64,000 nucleotides of DNA from Aliivibrio wodanis (GCA_000953695.1 LN554846.1:310001-374000), one strand, 5' to 3'. Positions 50,547 through 60,467 are shown, counted from the stretch's first letter. The notes: generated by a model not told the origin, from the letters alone. Made by a program: numbers and translations.

Positions 50547-51761
50547 ATGACGACCAATTCACAAGTCGAACGTAAAGATTTTAATGATGTAATGGTACCT
50601 TGTTATAACCCGATGGAAATTATTCCAGTCAAAGGTGAAGGTGCTCGTATATGGGATCAAGCAGGAAAAGAGTACATTGATTTTGCTGGCGGCATTGCCG
50701 TAAGTTGTTTGGGTCATTGTCACCCTGTGATGGTTAACGCGTTGCAAGAGCAGTCACAGAAGCTGTGGCATCTTAGTAATGTGATGACCAATGAACCAGC
50801 TATTCGTTTAGCGAGAAAATTAACTGAAGTGTCATTTGCAGAGAAAGTATTTTTTGCTAACTCAGGCGCAGAAGCGAATGAAGCAGCATTGAAGTTAGCT
50901 CGACGCTGGGCAGTTGATGTTCATGGTGCAGAGAAAAGTGAAATCATTGCCTTTAAACAAGGCTTTCACGGTCGAACTTTCTTTACGGTAACGGTTGGTG
51001 GTCAAGCGGCTTATTCTGATGGTTTTGGTCCTAAGCCGGGTGATATTACTCATCTTGAATATAACAATCTTGCAGAGCTTGAAGCACACATGTCAGAAAA
51101 AACCTGTGCGATCATGATGGAGCCATTGCAAGGTGAAGGTGGACTGATTTCACCTACATCAGAATTTGTAGAAGGTGTAAGAGCGCTGTGTGATAAATAC
51201 AACGCGCTACTTATTTTTGATGAAGTACAAACAGGTAATGGCCGTACTGGTGACTTTTATGCTTATCAAGGTTTAGGTGTTACACCTGATATTTTAAGTA
51301 CAGCAAAATCATTAGGTGGCGGTTTCCCAATTGGTGCCATGCTAACCACGACAGAGCTTGCTCAGCACTTAAAAGTGGGTACTCATGGCTCTACTTATGG
51401 TGGAAATCCATTAGCGTGTGCAGTAGCTGAAGCTGTGATTGAAGAAGTATCAAAACCAGAAACGTTGGCTGGCGTAAAAGAGCGCGAGCAATGGTTCCGT
51501 GATGGACTCGAAGCACTTAATGCAAAATACGATATGTTTGCTGAAATCCGTGGTAAAGGGTTATTACTGGGTGCTGCATTAAATGAGGAATGGCAAGGAC
51601 GTGCACGTGATGTACTTGTTGCCGCTGGAGAACAAGGATTAATGGTCTTGGTCGCAGGTGTAAATGTGGTTCGCTTTACTCCATCATTAGTTATTACAAA
51701 AGAAGAAGTTGAGTTAGGTTTTGAGCGTTTAGACAAGGCTCTCTCTTCTTTAAAAAAATAG
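50547..51761 (+). CDS. argD: Acetylornithine/succinylornithine aminotransferase ArgD (AstC-like)
   Basis: PLP aminotransferase (class III) for N-acetylornithine in synthesis and succinylornithine in catabolism. PLP lysine K254 in [14 protein letters not shown] start at ATG 50547 ([12 protein letters not shown]), where AAGGAA is 6 nt upstream; an earlier in-frame GTG at 50478 would add 23 residues without homology. 404 residues. Linkage to astA and astD suggests the catabolic role is at least shared, and no other argD is in the window. Confidence 0.93.
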   Translation: MTTNSQVERKDFNDVMVPCYNPMEIIPVKGEGARIWDQAGKEYIDFAGGIAVSCLGHCHPVMVNALQEQSQKLWHLSNVMTNEPAIRLARKLTEVSFAEKVFFANSGAEANEAALKLARRWAVDVHGAEKSEIIAFKQGFHGRTFFTVTVGGQAAYSDGFGPKPGDITHLEYNNLAELEAHMSEKTCAIMMEPLQGEGGLISPTSEFVEGVRALCDKYNALLIFDEVQTGNGRTGDFYAYQGLGVTPDILSTAKSLGGGFPIGAMLTTTELAQHLKVGTHGSTYGGNPLACAVAEAVIEEVSKPETLAGVKEREQWFRDGLEALNAKYDMFAEIRGKGLLLGAALNEEWQGRARDVLVAAGEQGLMVLVAGVNVVRFTPSLVITKEEVELGFERLDKALSSLKK

Positions 51762-51778
51762 ATTTATATAGGAACTTT

Positions 51779-51811
51779 GGCAGCTCAGGGGTTTGAGTTG
51801 CCTTCTTTTTA
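51779..51811 (+). terminator. Terminator between argD and astA
   Basis: GGCAGCTCA and TGAGTTGCC (one wobble) stem around GGGGTT, followed by TTCTTTTTATTT. It would partly separate argD from astA. Confidence 0.78.
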
Positions 51812-51847
51812 TTTATATAAATAAATTTACATTCTAAAGTGTTCACT

Positions 51848-51879
51848 CCAATAGATAGCCTTGAAGTTATATCTATTGG
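51848..51879. repeat. Perfect 10-bp inverted repeat upstream of astA
   Basis: CCAATAGATA (51848-51857) and TATCTATTGG (51870-51879) with a 12-bp spacer, 42 bp before the astA start. It could be a dimeric regulator's operator or a leader hairpin. It does not match ARG, CRP or NtrC-type sites I know. Confidence 0.6.
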
Positions 51880-51921
51880 ACTTAGCACAGCCAATGAAAC
51901 ATCGCATCGGAGGGAATATTG

Positions 51922-52938
51922 ATGCTTGTTATTCGTCCTATCACTCAGGAAGATTATCCTGCGCTTCATCAATGTGCCGTAGAATCAGGTCATGGTTTTA
52001 CTTCATTACCAGTTAACGAAGAGCAATTACGAAATAGAATTGACCACTCCATAGATAGCTTTGAAAAAGAAGTTCAATCGCCAGGTACAGAAGGCTACCT
52101 TATGGTGGGAGAAGACTCTGTAACGGGTGAAGTAACAGGTACAACAGGGATAGAAGCGGCGGTTGGCTTAGATTCTCCTTTCTATAATTATCACATCAGT
52201 AAAGTTGTGCATTTTTCTCGTAAATTGGATGTACATAATGTAGTTAAAGTTCTTACGTTTGGGAGTAATTACACTGGCAGTACTGAGATCTGTACGCTTT
52301 TCTTACGCCCTGAATTTAGAGAAGGCCTTAATGGTCGCTTGATGTCGAAAGCTCGATTTTTAATGATGGCAGAACACCCACATCGATTCTCTGACACAAT
52401 TTTTGCTGAAATGCGCGGTGTCTCGGATGAAGAAGGTGAATCCCCATTTTGGAAATGGCTACAGAAACACTTTTTCTCTATCGATTTTACCGAAGCAGAT
52501 TATTTAACAGGTATTGGTTACAAAGGCTTTATTGCCGACTTAATGCCGAAACTACCAATTTATGTCAGCTTACTAAGTAAGGAAGCGCAAGCAGTTATCG
52601 GTAAGGTACATGATAAGACCAAACCTGCGCTAAGACTATTAGAAACGGAAGGCTTTCGTTGCCGTGGTTACGTTGATATTTTTGATGCTGGCCCAACTGT
52701 CGAGTGTGATTTACGTAGCATTGAATCGGTGCGAAATTCATTTAAAGCAAAAGTAATTATTACGGAACATAACAGCTCGCAACAGTATTTAATCTCAAAT
52801 ACATCGTTTGAGAATTTCAGAGCAACAGCAACTACTGCCGCTTATGACAAGGCGACTGATACCGTTCATTTAACTCAAGAAGCAGCAACGGCTTTACAAG
52901 TTAATGTAGATGATTACGTACGATTATTAGCTCAATAG
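51922..52938 (+). CDS. astA: Arginine N-succinyltransferase AstA
   Basis: Succinylates arginine with succinyl-CoA, the first step of the AST (ammonia-producing) arginine catabolic pathway. Typical motifs: MLVIRPITQEDYPALHQCA at the N-terminus and RSKVVHF-like, FLRPEFREG and FAEMRGVSDEEGESPFW segments. 338 residues. The start is ATG 51922, with GGAGGG at 51909-51914; the TTG one codon earlier is not needed. astD follows after 12 nt. Confidence 0.94.
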   Translation: MLVIRPITQEDYPALHQCAVESGHGFTSLPVNEEQLRNRIDHSIDSFEKEVQSPGTEGYLMVGEDSVTGEVTGTTGIEAAVGLDSPFYNYHISKVVHFSRKLDVHNVVKVLTFGSNYTGSTEICTLFLRPEFREGLNGRLMSKARFLMMAEHPHRFSDTIFAEMRGVSDEEGESPFWKWLQKHFFSIDFTEADYLTGIGYKGFIADLMPKLPIYVSLLSKEAQAVIGKVHDKTKPALRLLETEGFRCRGYVDIFDAGPTVECDLRSIESVRNSFKAKVIITEHNSSQQYLISNTSFENFRATATTAAYDKATDTVHLTQEAATALQVNVDDYVRLLAQ

Positions 52939-52950
52939 AGGACAAAGGAT

Positions 52951-54408
52951 ATGACACATTGGATTGCAGGGGATTGGGTTTCAGGTAATGGTGAAACGAT
53001 ACAATCAGTAAGCCCGTACAACAGTGAAGTGGTGTGGGAAGGTGATAGCGCAACCAAAGAGCAGGTTGAGTCAGCCGTTAGTGCGGCACGTCATGCCTTT
53101 ATTGAGTGGAAAAAACAGCCTTTTGAAGCGCGCCAAGTGATTATTGAGCGTTTTGCCGAATTAGTAAAAGAGAATGCAGTTCAGATAGCTGAAGTGATTG
53201 CGAAAGAAACCGGTAAGCCATTTTGGGAAACCAAAACTGAAGCAGGTGCGATGGTAGGTAAGATCGCAATTTCTATTCGTGCTTATCATGAAAGAACGCC
53301 TTATAAAGAGCGTGAAGCGGCGGGAAATAAAATAGTACTAAGACATCGTCCATTAGGTGTAATGGCTGTTTTTGGCCCGTACAACTTCCCTGGGCACCTT
53401 CCTAATGGTCATATTGTTCCAGCACTGCTTGCCGGTAACACTGTAGTACTAAAACCATCAGAGCAGACGCCATGGACCAGTGAAGTGATTATGAAACTAT
53501 GGCAACAAGCAGGTTTGCCAAATGGTGTGATTAATCTAGTACAAGGTGCTCGTGCAACAGGTGAAGCGCTAGCGGGAGCTAAAGGTATTGATGGCCTGTT
53601 ATTTACCGGTAGTGCGAATACTGGGCATATATTACATCGCCAATTCTCTGGGGATACAGGGAAAATGCTCGCTCTAGAAATGGGCGGTAATAATCCGATG
53701 GTGATTTCTAAAGATTTTGGTGATTTAGAAGCGGCAGTTTACACCATTATTCAATCGGCATTCATTAGTGCGGGTCAACGTTGTACATGTGCTCGTCGCT
53801 TATATGTTCCTATTGGAAAAGCAGGCGATGAATTGTTAGTTCGCCTTGTTGAAGTGGCAAAAAGTATCGTTGTTGACCAACCGTTTGCTGATAACGCTCC
53901 GTTTATGGGCTCGCAAATATCAGTCGCAGCGGCAGAATTTATTCTAAACGCTCAAAAGAATTTACAAGACTTGGGTGGCGAGTCTTTACTCGAAGCCAAA
54001 AGCTTAGGTCATGCCTTCGTTTCACCCGGTATTATTGACGCGACTAAAGTTGCTGAATTACCAGATGAAGAATACTTTGGACCATTACTGCAAGTGGTGC
54101 GTTACGAGACATTAGAAGAAGCCGTAGAGCTTGCTAATGACACTCGTTATGGATTATCGGCAGGCCTTGTTTCAACGGATGACAGTGAGTGGGAATATTT
54201 TGTAGAGCATATTCGTGCTGGTATTGTAAATCGTAACCGTCAATTGACTGGAGCAAGTGGTGACGCGCCATTTGGTGGTCCGGGTGCATCAGGAAACATG
54301 AAACCAAGTGCGTATTACGCGGCGGATTATTGTGCATACCCAATGGCATCAATGGAAGGCGATGCGTGTGAAATTCCAGCTCAACTCTCTCCGGGTTTAA
54401 CTCTATAA
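52951..54408 (+). CDS. astD: Succinylglutamate semialdehyde dehydrogenase AstD
   Basis: NAD-dependent aldehyde dehydrogenase, fourth step of the AST pathway. Glutamate E in [11 protein letters not shown] (about 250) and catalytic cysteine in [13 protein letters not shown] (about 280). The opening [24 protein letters not shown] is the AstD pattern. 485 residues. It lies between astA and a DUF1338 gene with 12-nt spacings, so all three are co-transcribed. Confidence 0.95.
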   Translation: MTHWIAGDWVSGNGETIQSVSPYNSEVVWEGDSATKEQVESAVSAARHAFIEWKKQPFEARQVIIERFAELVKENAVQIAEVIAKETGKPFWETKTEAGAMVGKIAISIRAYHERTPYKEREAAGNKIVLRHRPLGVMAVFGPYNFPGHLPNGHIVPALLAGNTVVLKPSEQTPWTSEVIMKLWQQAGLPNGVINLVQGARATGEALAGAKGIDGLLFTGSANTGHILHRQFSGDTGKMLALEMGGNNPMVISKDFGDLEAAVYTIIQSAFISAGQRCTCARRLYVPIGKAGDELLVRLVEVAKSIVVDQPFADNAPFMGSQISVAAAEFILNAQKNLQDLGGESLLEAKSLGHAFVSPGIIDATKVAELPDEEYFGPLLQVVRYETLEEAVELANDTRYGLSAGLVSTDDSEWEYFVEHIRAGIVNRNRQLTGASGDAPFGGPGASGNMKPSAYYAADYCAYPMASMEGDACEIPAQLSPGLTL

Positions 54409-54420
54409 GAGGCGATAAAC

Positions 54421-55215
54421 ATGAATAATGTAAACTCTTTATTTTCGTCATTGTGGCAAGATTATATTGCGCGCTTATCCCCATCTGCCGGGAAGGTGCA
54501 TCAATTATTGTCTAATAATGATGAACTGATTAACGATCATATTGCTCTACGTACGTTTAATTTACCTAAAGTTGGACTACAGACTCTTGCTGCACCATTT
54601 TTAGCAATAGGCTATAAAGCGTGTGAGACTTATGACTTTGAAGCTAAAAAACTGAAAGCGCAGCATTTTGAGCACCCAGATCCTAATGCGCCACTCGTTT
54701 TTATTAGTGAATTATTAGTAGAAGAGCTATCACCTGAAATACAGGACATTATTCATGGCTTGGTTGAACAAGTACCAGCCCACTATTTTGCCACCAGTGA
54801 TTTTCTTTCTTCCGGTAGGCCTTGGACATTAAGTTTCGAAGACTATCAAGTATTAGCGAAGGAAAGTGAGTACGCTTCTTGGTTAGCGGCTCATGGTTAT
54901 GGCGCTAATCACTTTACGGTTTACGTCAATCAGCTTGAAGCGTTTGCTGAAGTGGTTGATGTGAACCAACACTTACGTGATGCAGGTTTTGCAATGAACG
55001 AAGTGGGTGGTGAAGTGAAAGGATCTCCTGAGGTTTACTTAGAACAGTCATCAACAATGGCGGATAAAGTGAAAGTGAATTTTACTGAGGGTGAGTTTGA
55101 AATCCCTGGTGGATTTTATGAATTTGCTAAGCGATATACGTTACCAAGTGGAAAAATATATACGGGATTTGTTGCTGCCTCTGCTGACAAGATTTTTGAA
55201 AGTACAGATAGGTAG
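54421..55215 (+). CDS. DUF1338 family protein (2-oxoadipate dioxygenase/decarboxylase-like)
   Basis: 264 residues of the DUF1338 fold, whose characterised member HglS turns 2-oxoadipate into 2-hydroxyglutarate with an Fe(II) centre. Candidate metal ligands H40 (NDHIALRTF), H164 (GANHFTVYV) and E234 (PGGFYEFAKRY) are in the family order. It is the third gene of the ast transcript, 12 nt after astD, and ends before a terminator. No lysine-catabolic gene lies nearby, so its substrate in arginine catabolism is unknown; the family call is firm, the activity inferred. Confidence 0.8.
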   Translation: MNNVNSLFSSLWQDYIARLSPSAGKVHQLLSNNDELINDHIALRTFNLPKVGLQTLAAPFLAIGYKACETYDFEAKKLKAQHFEHPDPNAPLVFISELLVEELSPEIQDIIHGLVEQVPAHYFATSDFLSSGRPWTLSFEDYQVLAKESEYASWLAAHGYGANHFTVYVNQLEAFAEVVDVNQHLRDAGFAMNEVGGEVKGSPEVYLEQSSTMADKVKVNFTEGEFEIPGGFYEFAKRYTLPSGKIYTGFVAASADKIFESTDR

Positions 55216-55235
55216 ATTTTAAATATTTGAGCATA

Positions 55236-55270
55236 AAAAAACGCAGCTAATTTATTGGCTGCGTTTTTAT
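55236..55270. terminator. Bidirectional terminator between the DUF1338 gene and crp
   Basis: AAAAACGCAGC and GCTGCGTTTTT form an 11-bp stem around TAATTTATTG, flanked by A and T runs; it serves both converging transcripts. Confidence 0.9.
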
Positions 55271-55291
55271 TTGTTTAAGGTAAGCGTTAAA

Positions 55292-55924
55292 TTAACGAGT
55301 ACCGTAAACTACAATTGTTTTACCGTGTGCAGAAATCAAGTTTTGCTCTTCAAGCATTTTCAAGATACGGCCAACAGTTTCACGTGAACAACCTACAATT
55401 TGACCGATCTCTTGACGAGTGATCTTAATTTGCATGCCATCTGGGTGAGTCATCGCATCAGGTTGTTTAGCAAGGTTTAGTAGCGTTTGTGCGATACGGC
55501 CAGTAACGTCTAAGAATGCTAAATCACCTACCTTTTGGCTAGTGATTTGTAGACGAGTTGCCATTTGCGCTGAAAGACGCATCAAGATATCTGGATTAAC
55601 CTGGATAAGTTGACGGAATTTCTTGAATGAAATTTCAGCTACTTCACAAGGGCTTTTTGCACGAACCCATGCTGAACGTTCTTGACCTTCTTCAAACAAG
55701 CCAAGCTCACCAATGAAGTCACCTTGGTTAAGGTAAGAAAGGATCATCTCCTTTCCTTCTTCATCTTTAATCAGTACAGCAACAGAACCTTTTACGATGT
55801 AGTAAAGCGTTTCTGCTTTTTCACCAGCGTGGATAAGTGTGCTTTTTGAAGGATATTTATGGATATGACAGTGAGACAAAAACCATTCTAATGTTGGATC
55901 TGTCTGAGGTTTACCTAGAACCAT
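55292..55924 (-). CDS. crp: cAMP receptor protein CRP
   Basis: Global cAMP-dependent regulator. The cyclic-nucleotide domain (about 10-125, with the [21 protein letters not shown] phosphate-binding cassette in part) is followed by the dimer helix and winged HTH ([21 protein letters not shown], about 167-187 in part). 210 residues, ending VVYGTR, the same as E. coli. It is divergent from the OsmC-like gene over a CRP-like palindrome, consistent with autoregulation. Confidence 0.98.
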   Translation of the reverse strand: MVLGKPQTDPTLEWFLSHCHIHKYPSKSTLIHAGEKAETLYYIVKGSVAVLIKDEEGKEMILSYLNQGDFIGELGLFEEGQERSAWVRAKSPCEVAEISFKKFRQLIQVNPDILMRLSAQMATRLQITSQKVGDLAFLDVTGRIAQTLLNLAKQPDAMTHPDGMQIKITRQEIGQIVGCSRETVGRILKMLEEQNLISAHGKTIVVYGTR

Positions 55925-56122
55925 ACTTTATACTTCCTCTGCGTTTGCCAAGTAGGCGATATCCATTTTAAAATAACTGAGCCAAATATCAGTTTGGCCT
56001 ATACAATATGGTTATCGGAACAAGGCTGCATGTTCGTTGAGATAATTGATAAAATCATACCTTGTTTCGCAATCGATTTCTTGACTTTGATCGTATGAAA
56101 TGTGCGACAAAGGGCACACTTT

Positions 56123-56138
56123 CGTGAAATGGATCACG
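56123..56138. promoter_or_regulatory. CRP-binding site between crp and yhfA-like gene
   Basis: CGTGAAATGGATCACG: GTGA and TCAC arms with the 6-bp spacer of a CRP site; only the outermost bases differ from TGTGA-N6-TCACA. It is 32 bp before the OsmC-like start. E. coli has the same divergent CRP-bound arrangement. Confidence 0.68.
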
Positions 56139-56169
56139 AGTTTTCCTTTTATGTAGTAAAGAGGCTTTT

Positions 56170-56568
56170 ATGAACGCTGAAGTTAAATGGATTGAGGGAT
56201 TTACTTTCTTAGGTCAATCTCAATCGGGCCATTCTGTTGTTATGGATGGAAATGGCGGAGAAAAAGCACCAAGCCCAATGGAAATGCTTTTAATGGCTGC
56301 TGGAGGTTGCAGTTCGGTTGATGTTGTTGCAGGGTTAAAATCAGAAAATCAAGCTGTCACTGGCTGTGTAGCAAAACTGTCAAGCGAGCGCCGTGAGGTT
56401 GCCCCAAAGCTGTTTACTTATATTAATATTCATTTTGAAGTAAGTGGTGAGAGTCTTGACCCTAAGATTGTAGAGCAAGTAACAGCAGATTCATTACAGA
56501 AATATTGTTCAGTATGTTTGATGCTAGGTGAAGGCATTGAAATGACCCATTCTTGGGATATTGTTTAG
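56170..56568 (+). CDS. OsmC-family redox protein (YhfA-like)
   Basis: 132 residues of the OsmC/Ohr fold, the subfamily of E. coli YhfA, which also lies divergent from crp. Two cysteines are candidates for the peroxidatic pair: one in MAAGGCSSVDVV (about residue 46-48) and one or both in KYCSVCLMLG (about 118). Thiol peroxide reduction is a family inference; YhfA itself is not well characterised. A terminator shared with hslU follows. Confidence 0.85.
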   Translation: MNAEVKWIEGFTFLGQSQSGHSVVMDGNGGEKAPSPMEMLLMAAGGCSSVDVVAGLKSENQAVTGCVAKLSSERREVAPKLFTYINIHFEVSGESLDPKIVEQVTADSLQKYCSVCLMLGEGIEMTHSWDIV

Positions 56569-56591
56569 TTGTTAGCTTCGCTAATATCAAA

Positions 56592-56630
56592 AAGCCTCAC
56601 ACATTTATTATGAGTGAGGCTTATTTTATT
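56592..56630. terminator. Bidirectional terminator between the OsmC-like gene and hslU
   Basis: AAGCCTCAC and GTGAGGCTT form a 9-bp stem with a 13-nt loop, flanked by an A run and TATTTTATTTTT. Confidence 0.82.
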
Positions 56631-56652
56631 TTTACTGTTTGTTTAGCAAAAA

Positions 56653-57987
56653 TTACAGAATAAAGCGGCTTAGATCTTCATTTGTAATTAATTCACCTAA
56701 GCGAGATGTTACATAAGCAGCATCAACGATTAAGCTTTCGCCATTCTTTTCTGATGCATCATAAGAAATCTCTTCCATTAGACGCTCCATCACAGTATGC
56801 AGACGACGAGCACCAATGTTTTCTGTGCTTTCATTTACTTTAAATGCTGATTCAGCAATGCTATCAATCCCATCAACAGTAAATTCAATATTTACATTTT
56901 CTGTTGCGAGTAAGGCAATGTATTGTTCAGTTAATGATGCATTTGGTTCAGTTAAGATACGTTTGAAGTCATTGGCAGTTAGGGCCTCAAGTTCAACTCG
57001 GATCGGTAAACGACCTTGTAGCTCAGGGATCAAATCAGATGGTTTTGCCATTTGGAAAGCGCCTGATGTGATAAATAGCATATGGTCTGTTTTAACCATT
57101 CCGTGTTTAGTACTCACTGTACTGCCTTCCACTAATGGAAGTAGGTCACGCTGTACGCCCTCACGAGAAACATCACCTGATTGTGAATTTGAACCTTTAC
57201 AGATCTTATCAATTTCATCAATGAAAACAATGCCGTGGTTTTCAACATTAAAGATAGCTTGCTCTTTAAGTTCTTCTGGGTTGACTAGTTTAGCGCCTTC
57301 TTCTTCAGTTAGAGCTTTAAGCGCATCTTTAATTTTCATTTTACGCTTTTTAGTCGTTTCACCACCAGATAGATTTTGGAACATGCCTTGAAGTTGGTTT
57401 GTCATCTCTTCCATGCCAGGAGGAGCCATGATCTCAACACCAACTTGAGGTGCTGCTACATCTACTTCAATTTCTTTATCATCTAGTTTACCTTCACGTA
57501 ATTTTTTACGGAAAGATTGGCGAGTACCAGAATCATTATCACTTTCTTCATTCTTACCCCATGCATCACGAGCTGGAGGTAATAAAATATCTAAAACACG
57601 GTCTTCAGCTTGTTCTTCAGCGCGGTATTTTACTTTTTCTACCGCTTGTTGGTGCGTCATTTTGATCGCAACATCAGTCAAATCACGAATTATGCTTTCA
57701 ACTTCTTTACCAACATAGCCCACTTCTGTGAACTTAGTTGCCTCTACTTTAATGAAAGGTGCGTTAGCCAGTTTTGCTAAACGGCGAGCGATTTCTGTTT
57801 TACCAACACCCGTTGGACCGATCATTAAAATATTTTTTGGGGTAACTTCTGCGCGCAACTCAGCATCGAGCTGCATACGACGCCAGCGGTTACGTAGTGC
57901 GATTGCCACTGAGCGTTTTGCTTTATCTTGACCAATAATATGGCTATCTAGTTCGTGTACAATTTCACGAGGAGTCATCTCAGACAT
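56653..57987 (-). CDS. hslU: ATP-dependent protease ATPase subunit HslU
   Basis: AAA+ unfoldase of the HslVU (ClpYQ) heat-shock protease. Walker [10 protein letters not shown] (57-65), Walker [10 protein letters not shown] (about 250), a long I-domain insertion (about 110-235), sensor-2 motif [12 protein letters not shown], and the HslV-docking C-terminus EDLSRFIL. 444 residues (E. coli 443). It lies 22 nt downstream of hslV in the same transcript. Confidence 0.98.
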   Translation of the reverse strand: MSEMTPREIVHELDSHIIGQDKAKRSVAIALRNRWRRMQLDAELRAEVTPKNILMIGPTGVGKTEIARRLAKLANAPFIKVEATKFTEVGYVGKEVESIIRDLTDVAIKMTHQQAVEKVKYRAEEQAEDRVLDILLPPARDAWGKNEESDNDSGTRQSFRKKLREGKLDDKEIEVDVAAPQVGVEIMAPPGMEEMTNQLQGMFQNLSGGETTKKRKMKIKDALKALTEEEGAKLVNPEELKEQAIFNVENHGIVFIDEIDKICKGSNSQSGDVSREGVQRDLLPLVEGSTVSTKHGMVKTDHMLFITSGAFQMAKPSDLIPELQGRLPIRVELEALTANDFKRILTEPNASLTEQYIALLATENVNIEFTVDGIDSIAESAFKVNESTENIGARRLHTVMERLMEEISYDASEKNGESLIVDAAYVTSRLGELITNEDLSRFIL

Positions 57988-58009
57988 GGGTATTCCTTAT
58001 TATTTGTCG

Positions 58010-58534
58010 TTAAACGTTCAGTTCTTCAACGGTATGGTTATGGTTAGTGTAGACGTCAATATCGCCAGCAATAGTAAGAGCTTTTGTAGCAATATCACGT
58101 GCATCTAAATCGGTATTTTCTAGTAATGCTGTCGCTGCAGAGCGAGCAAAGTAACCACCAGAACCGATAGTTAATAGATCATTATCGGCATTAATTAAAT
58201 CACCAGTACCACTAATGATTAGAGATGTCGTTTTGTCTGCCACAATAAGCATTGCTTCAAGACGACGAAGAGCACGATCACTACGCCACTCTTTTGCTAA
58301 TTCAACTGCAGCTTTAGTTAAATTGCCTTGATGCATTTCCAGTTTACGTTCACATAGGTCGAACAGAATAAAGGCATCGGCTGTGCTGCCAGCGAAACCA
58401 ACAAGAACTGAATCATTATATAATCGACGTACTTTCTTTACGTTGCCCTTTGCGATCATATCGCCTTGAGATGCTTGGCCATCGCCAGCCACCACTACTT
58501 TGCCTTCACGGCGTACAGAAACAATTGTAGTCAC
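58010..58534 (-). CDS. hslV: ATP-dependent protease peptidase subunit HslV
   Basis: Proteasome-like peptidase ring of HslVU. Removal of Met exposes catalytic T2 ([14 protein letters not shown]). GDGQASQGD and [11 protein letters not shown] motifs are conserved. 174 residues (E. coli 176). First gene of hslV-hslU, behind a canonical sigma-32 promoter; ftsN lies upstream on the same strand but is separated by a terminator. Confidence 0.98.
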   Translation of the reverse strand: MTTIVSVRREGKVVVAGDGQASQGDMIAKGNVKKVRRLYNDSVLVGFAGSTADAFILFDLCERKLEMHQGNLTKAAVELAKEWRSDRALRRLEAMLIVADKTTSLIISGTGDLINADNDLLTIGSGGYFARSAATALLENTDLDARDIATKALTIAGDIDVYTNHNHTVEELNV

Positions 58535-58604
58535 GAGTAAAACCTCTTATTCGATGAGATAACGTAGAAACGATTACTTTCATCTTTCATGATTATTACT
58601 ACTG

Positions 58605-58633
58605 TAATGGGGGGAGGGTTCTTGATTTTCAAG
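58605..58633 (-). promoter_or_regulatory. Sigma-32 heat-shock promoter of hslVU
   Basis: On the minus strand, CTTGAAA (58633-58627), a 14-bp spacer, then CCCCATTA (58612-58605). This matches the RpoH consensus CTTGAAA-N11-16-CCCCATNT at every base but the last. It is about 70 bp upstream of the hslV start codon. Confidence 0.88.
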
Positions 58634-58642
58634 ACACCTAGG

Positions 58643-58673
58643 TAGAAAAAAGGAGCACGTGATGTGCTCCTTT
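58643..58673 (-). terminator. Intrinsic terminator of ftsN
   Basis: Minus strand: AAAGGAGCAC, ATCAC loop, GTGCTCCTTT, then TTTCTACC. It lies 30 bp past the ftsN stop and just upstream of the hslV promoter. Confidence 0.85.
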
Positions 58674-58703
58674 AGAAATCTGTGGGCTAGTATTGATTTT
58701 TAT

Positions 58704-59288
58704 TTATTGGTCTTTCCAAATAGCGCAAGGTTCAATTTTAGCACGCTGTAATTTATGGCGATCTTTTTCTGCATCACGTTTAAATTTATATGGCCCAAGA
58801 ACCACTTTATACCAACTGCTGCCTTGAGCATGTCGAACGGTAGAAGTTATCCCTTGAAAGGCAATATTCATTTTTCTTTCTTCAGCTTGGGAGCGTGTTT
58901 TATAAGCACCACATTGCATAATGTAAGGTATCTTTGATACTTTAAGCTCTTTTTGTTCGACAGCAATTTCTTTATTTGGTAAATCATCCATGTATGTCCA
59001 TTGCTCTTCTGGCAATGGTGGGATCTCTTTTGCTGGCGTTTTTTGTTTTGCTTTAACTGGCGTAATGTCTACGGCAGGTTCAGAGTTTGTATCCGCTTTT
59101 TGAACGGGAGCATCATTTAAGAAGTAGAGAGCATAACCAAACACCGAAACTAATAAACCAGCGACAGCGACAGCCTTCCAAGGCGTTGAAGCGCTGGAAG
59201 AAGGCTGCTTAATGCTCTTTTTCTTAGCGGTGCTTTTTGTTGGTTTCTTAGGAGAACGTCCGCGTTTTACATAATCTTTATTGGCCAC
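58704..59288 (-). CDS. ftsN: Cell division protein FtsN
   Basis: Bitopic septal activator. A basic cytoplasmic N-terminus (KRGRSPKKPTKSTAKKKS), one transmembrane segment (about 37-57), a periplasmic linker and a SPOR domain (about 115-192, YIMQCGAYKTRSQAEERK) that binds denuded septal peptidoglycan. 194 residues, well short of E. coli FtsN (319); the linker is reduced. It lies between hslVU and cytR, the enterobacterial order (cytR-ftsN-hslVU). Confidence 0.92.
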   Translation of the reverse strand: MANKDYVKRGRSPKKPTKSTAKKKSIKQPSSSASTPWKAVAVAGLLVSVFGYALYFLNDAPVQKADTNSEPAVDITPVKAKQKTPAKEIPPLPEEQWTYMDDLPNKEIAVEQKELKVSKIPYIMQCGAYKTRSQAEERKMNIAFQGITSTVRHAQGSSWYKVVLGPYKFKRDAEKDRHKLQRAKIEPCAIWKDQ

Positions 59289-59459
59289 AGTCTTTACTTA
59301 AATACAGGATTACAGAGTACTGATCATGGTAATCAGTTGTGTGAGCTCATACCAGTATTTATGTAAAAAAGTACGCAAAAAGTCACTATTTAGATAAAAA
59401 CATTGAATCAATCAATGGCAGCAGACTATCCATTTCTTTATTTTATAAAAATCGTGCTT

Positions 59460-60467
59460 TTATTTATTTTTAGGCGGTGCCGTACTTTCTCTGATTATTA
59501 GTGATGATTCCAATAAACGAGAGCCAGATCGAACATCATGGCCTTTTAATAATTCGAGCAACATCAACATAGATTGACGACCTATTTCATAACGAGGTTG
59601 TGAGATTGTCGTTAATCCAGGATCACTGTAGCTTGAGAAATCGATATCATCGAATCCCATAATTGAAATATCTTGAGGGACTCTAAATCCCATCTGTTTT
59701 GCTTTTTGAATTGCGCCAATCGCCATTACGTCATTATGACAAAAAACAGCGGTAGGGGGAGAAGAGAGTGAGAGTAATTCACTAATGGCTTTAGCGCCTG
59801 CTTCAAAGGTAAAGTTACCGTATTTGACATATGATGGATTCATTGTAGTGCCAGCACGACGTAGTGCTTGCTGATAACCTTGATGTCTAAATTTGCAAAG
59901 TACTGACTCTTCAGGGCCTGAAAGTTCAGCAATTTGTTTATGGCCTAATTTAGTTAAGTAATTAACGGCTTCATAAGCGGCAGTTAGGTTATCAATATGA
60001 ACGGTTGGGAGCTCTAGCTCAGGGGCATATTCACAAGCCATAACTAGAGGCGGTAAGTTTTTTTGTTCTTGGCGGCTAACATTAAAAGGAAGGTCAGAGC
60101 CCAGTAGTACCATCCCGTCTACTTGCTTGGTATAAATGAGGTTTGCAAAAGATTGCTCACGTTTCTTTTGTTGACTACTGTCACCGACTAAAACGATATA
60201 GCCATTCTCTACGGCGGTGTCTTCGATACCGCGTAAAATATCACTAAAGTAAGGATCGCAAATATCAGGAACAATCGTCACTATTGTTTTGGATTCGTTG
60301 CGACGTAGAGTTCGGGTTAATGTGCTTGGAGAATACCCTGTTTCTAATACCGCATTTTCTACACGTTGACGGGTTGATAATGACACTTTTTCTGGTGCCA
60401 TTAATGCTCGCGATACCGTAGCAGTTGATACTCCCGCCGATAAAGCAACATCCTTCATTGTCGCCAT
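59460..60467 (-). CDS. cytR: LacI-family nucleoside regulator CytR
   Basis: Repressor/co-regulator of nucleoside uptake and catabolism that binds with CRP; in vibrios it also affects competence. HTH MKDVALSAGVSTATVSRALM at about 4-23, hinge, then the periplasmic-binding-like effector domain. I place the start at ATG 60467 (MATMKDV); five codons earlier a TTG lies inside the GGAGATAG ribosome-site region and is less likely. 335 residues. CRP and LacI-type operators lie upstream, supporting autoregulation. Confidence 0.92.
   Translation of the reverse strand: MATMKDVALSAGVSTATVSRALMAPEKVSLSTRQRVENAVLETGYSPSTLTRTLRRNESKTIVTIVPDICDPYFSDILRGIEDTAVENGYIVLVGDSSQQKKREQSFANLIYTKQVDGMVLLGSDLPFNVSRQEQKNLPPLVMACEYAPELELPTVHIDNLTAAYEAVNYLTKLGHKQIAELSGPEESVLCKFRHQGYQQALRRAGTTMNPSYVKYGNFTFEAGAKAISELLSLSSPPTAVFCHNDVMAIGAIQKAKQMGFRVPQDISIMGFDDIDFSSYSDPGLTTISQPRYEIGRQSMLMLLELLKGHDVRSGSRLLESSLIIRESTAPPKNK

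Noticed and set aside
56108-56120. TGTGC...GCACA second CRP-like palindrome upstream of the OsmC-like gene
   Set aside because: The spacing between the arms is longer than the fixed 6-bp core of CRP sites; only the site at 56123-56138 has correct geometry.
56816-57391. 191-codon open frame opposite hslU
   Set aside because: It is antisense to a fully conserved AAA+ gene, has no ribosome site, and its serine-rich composition is the usual shadow pattern.
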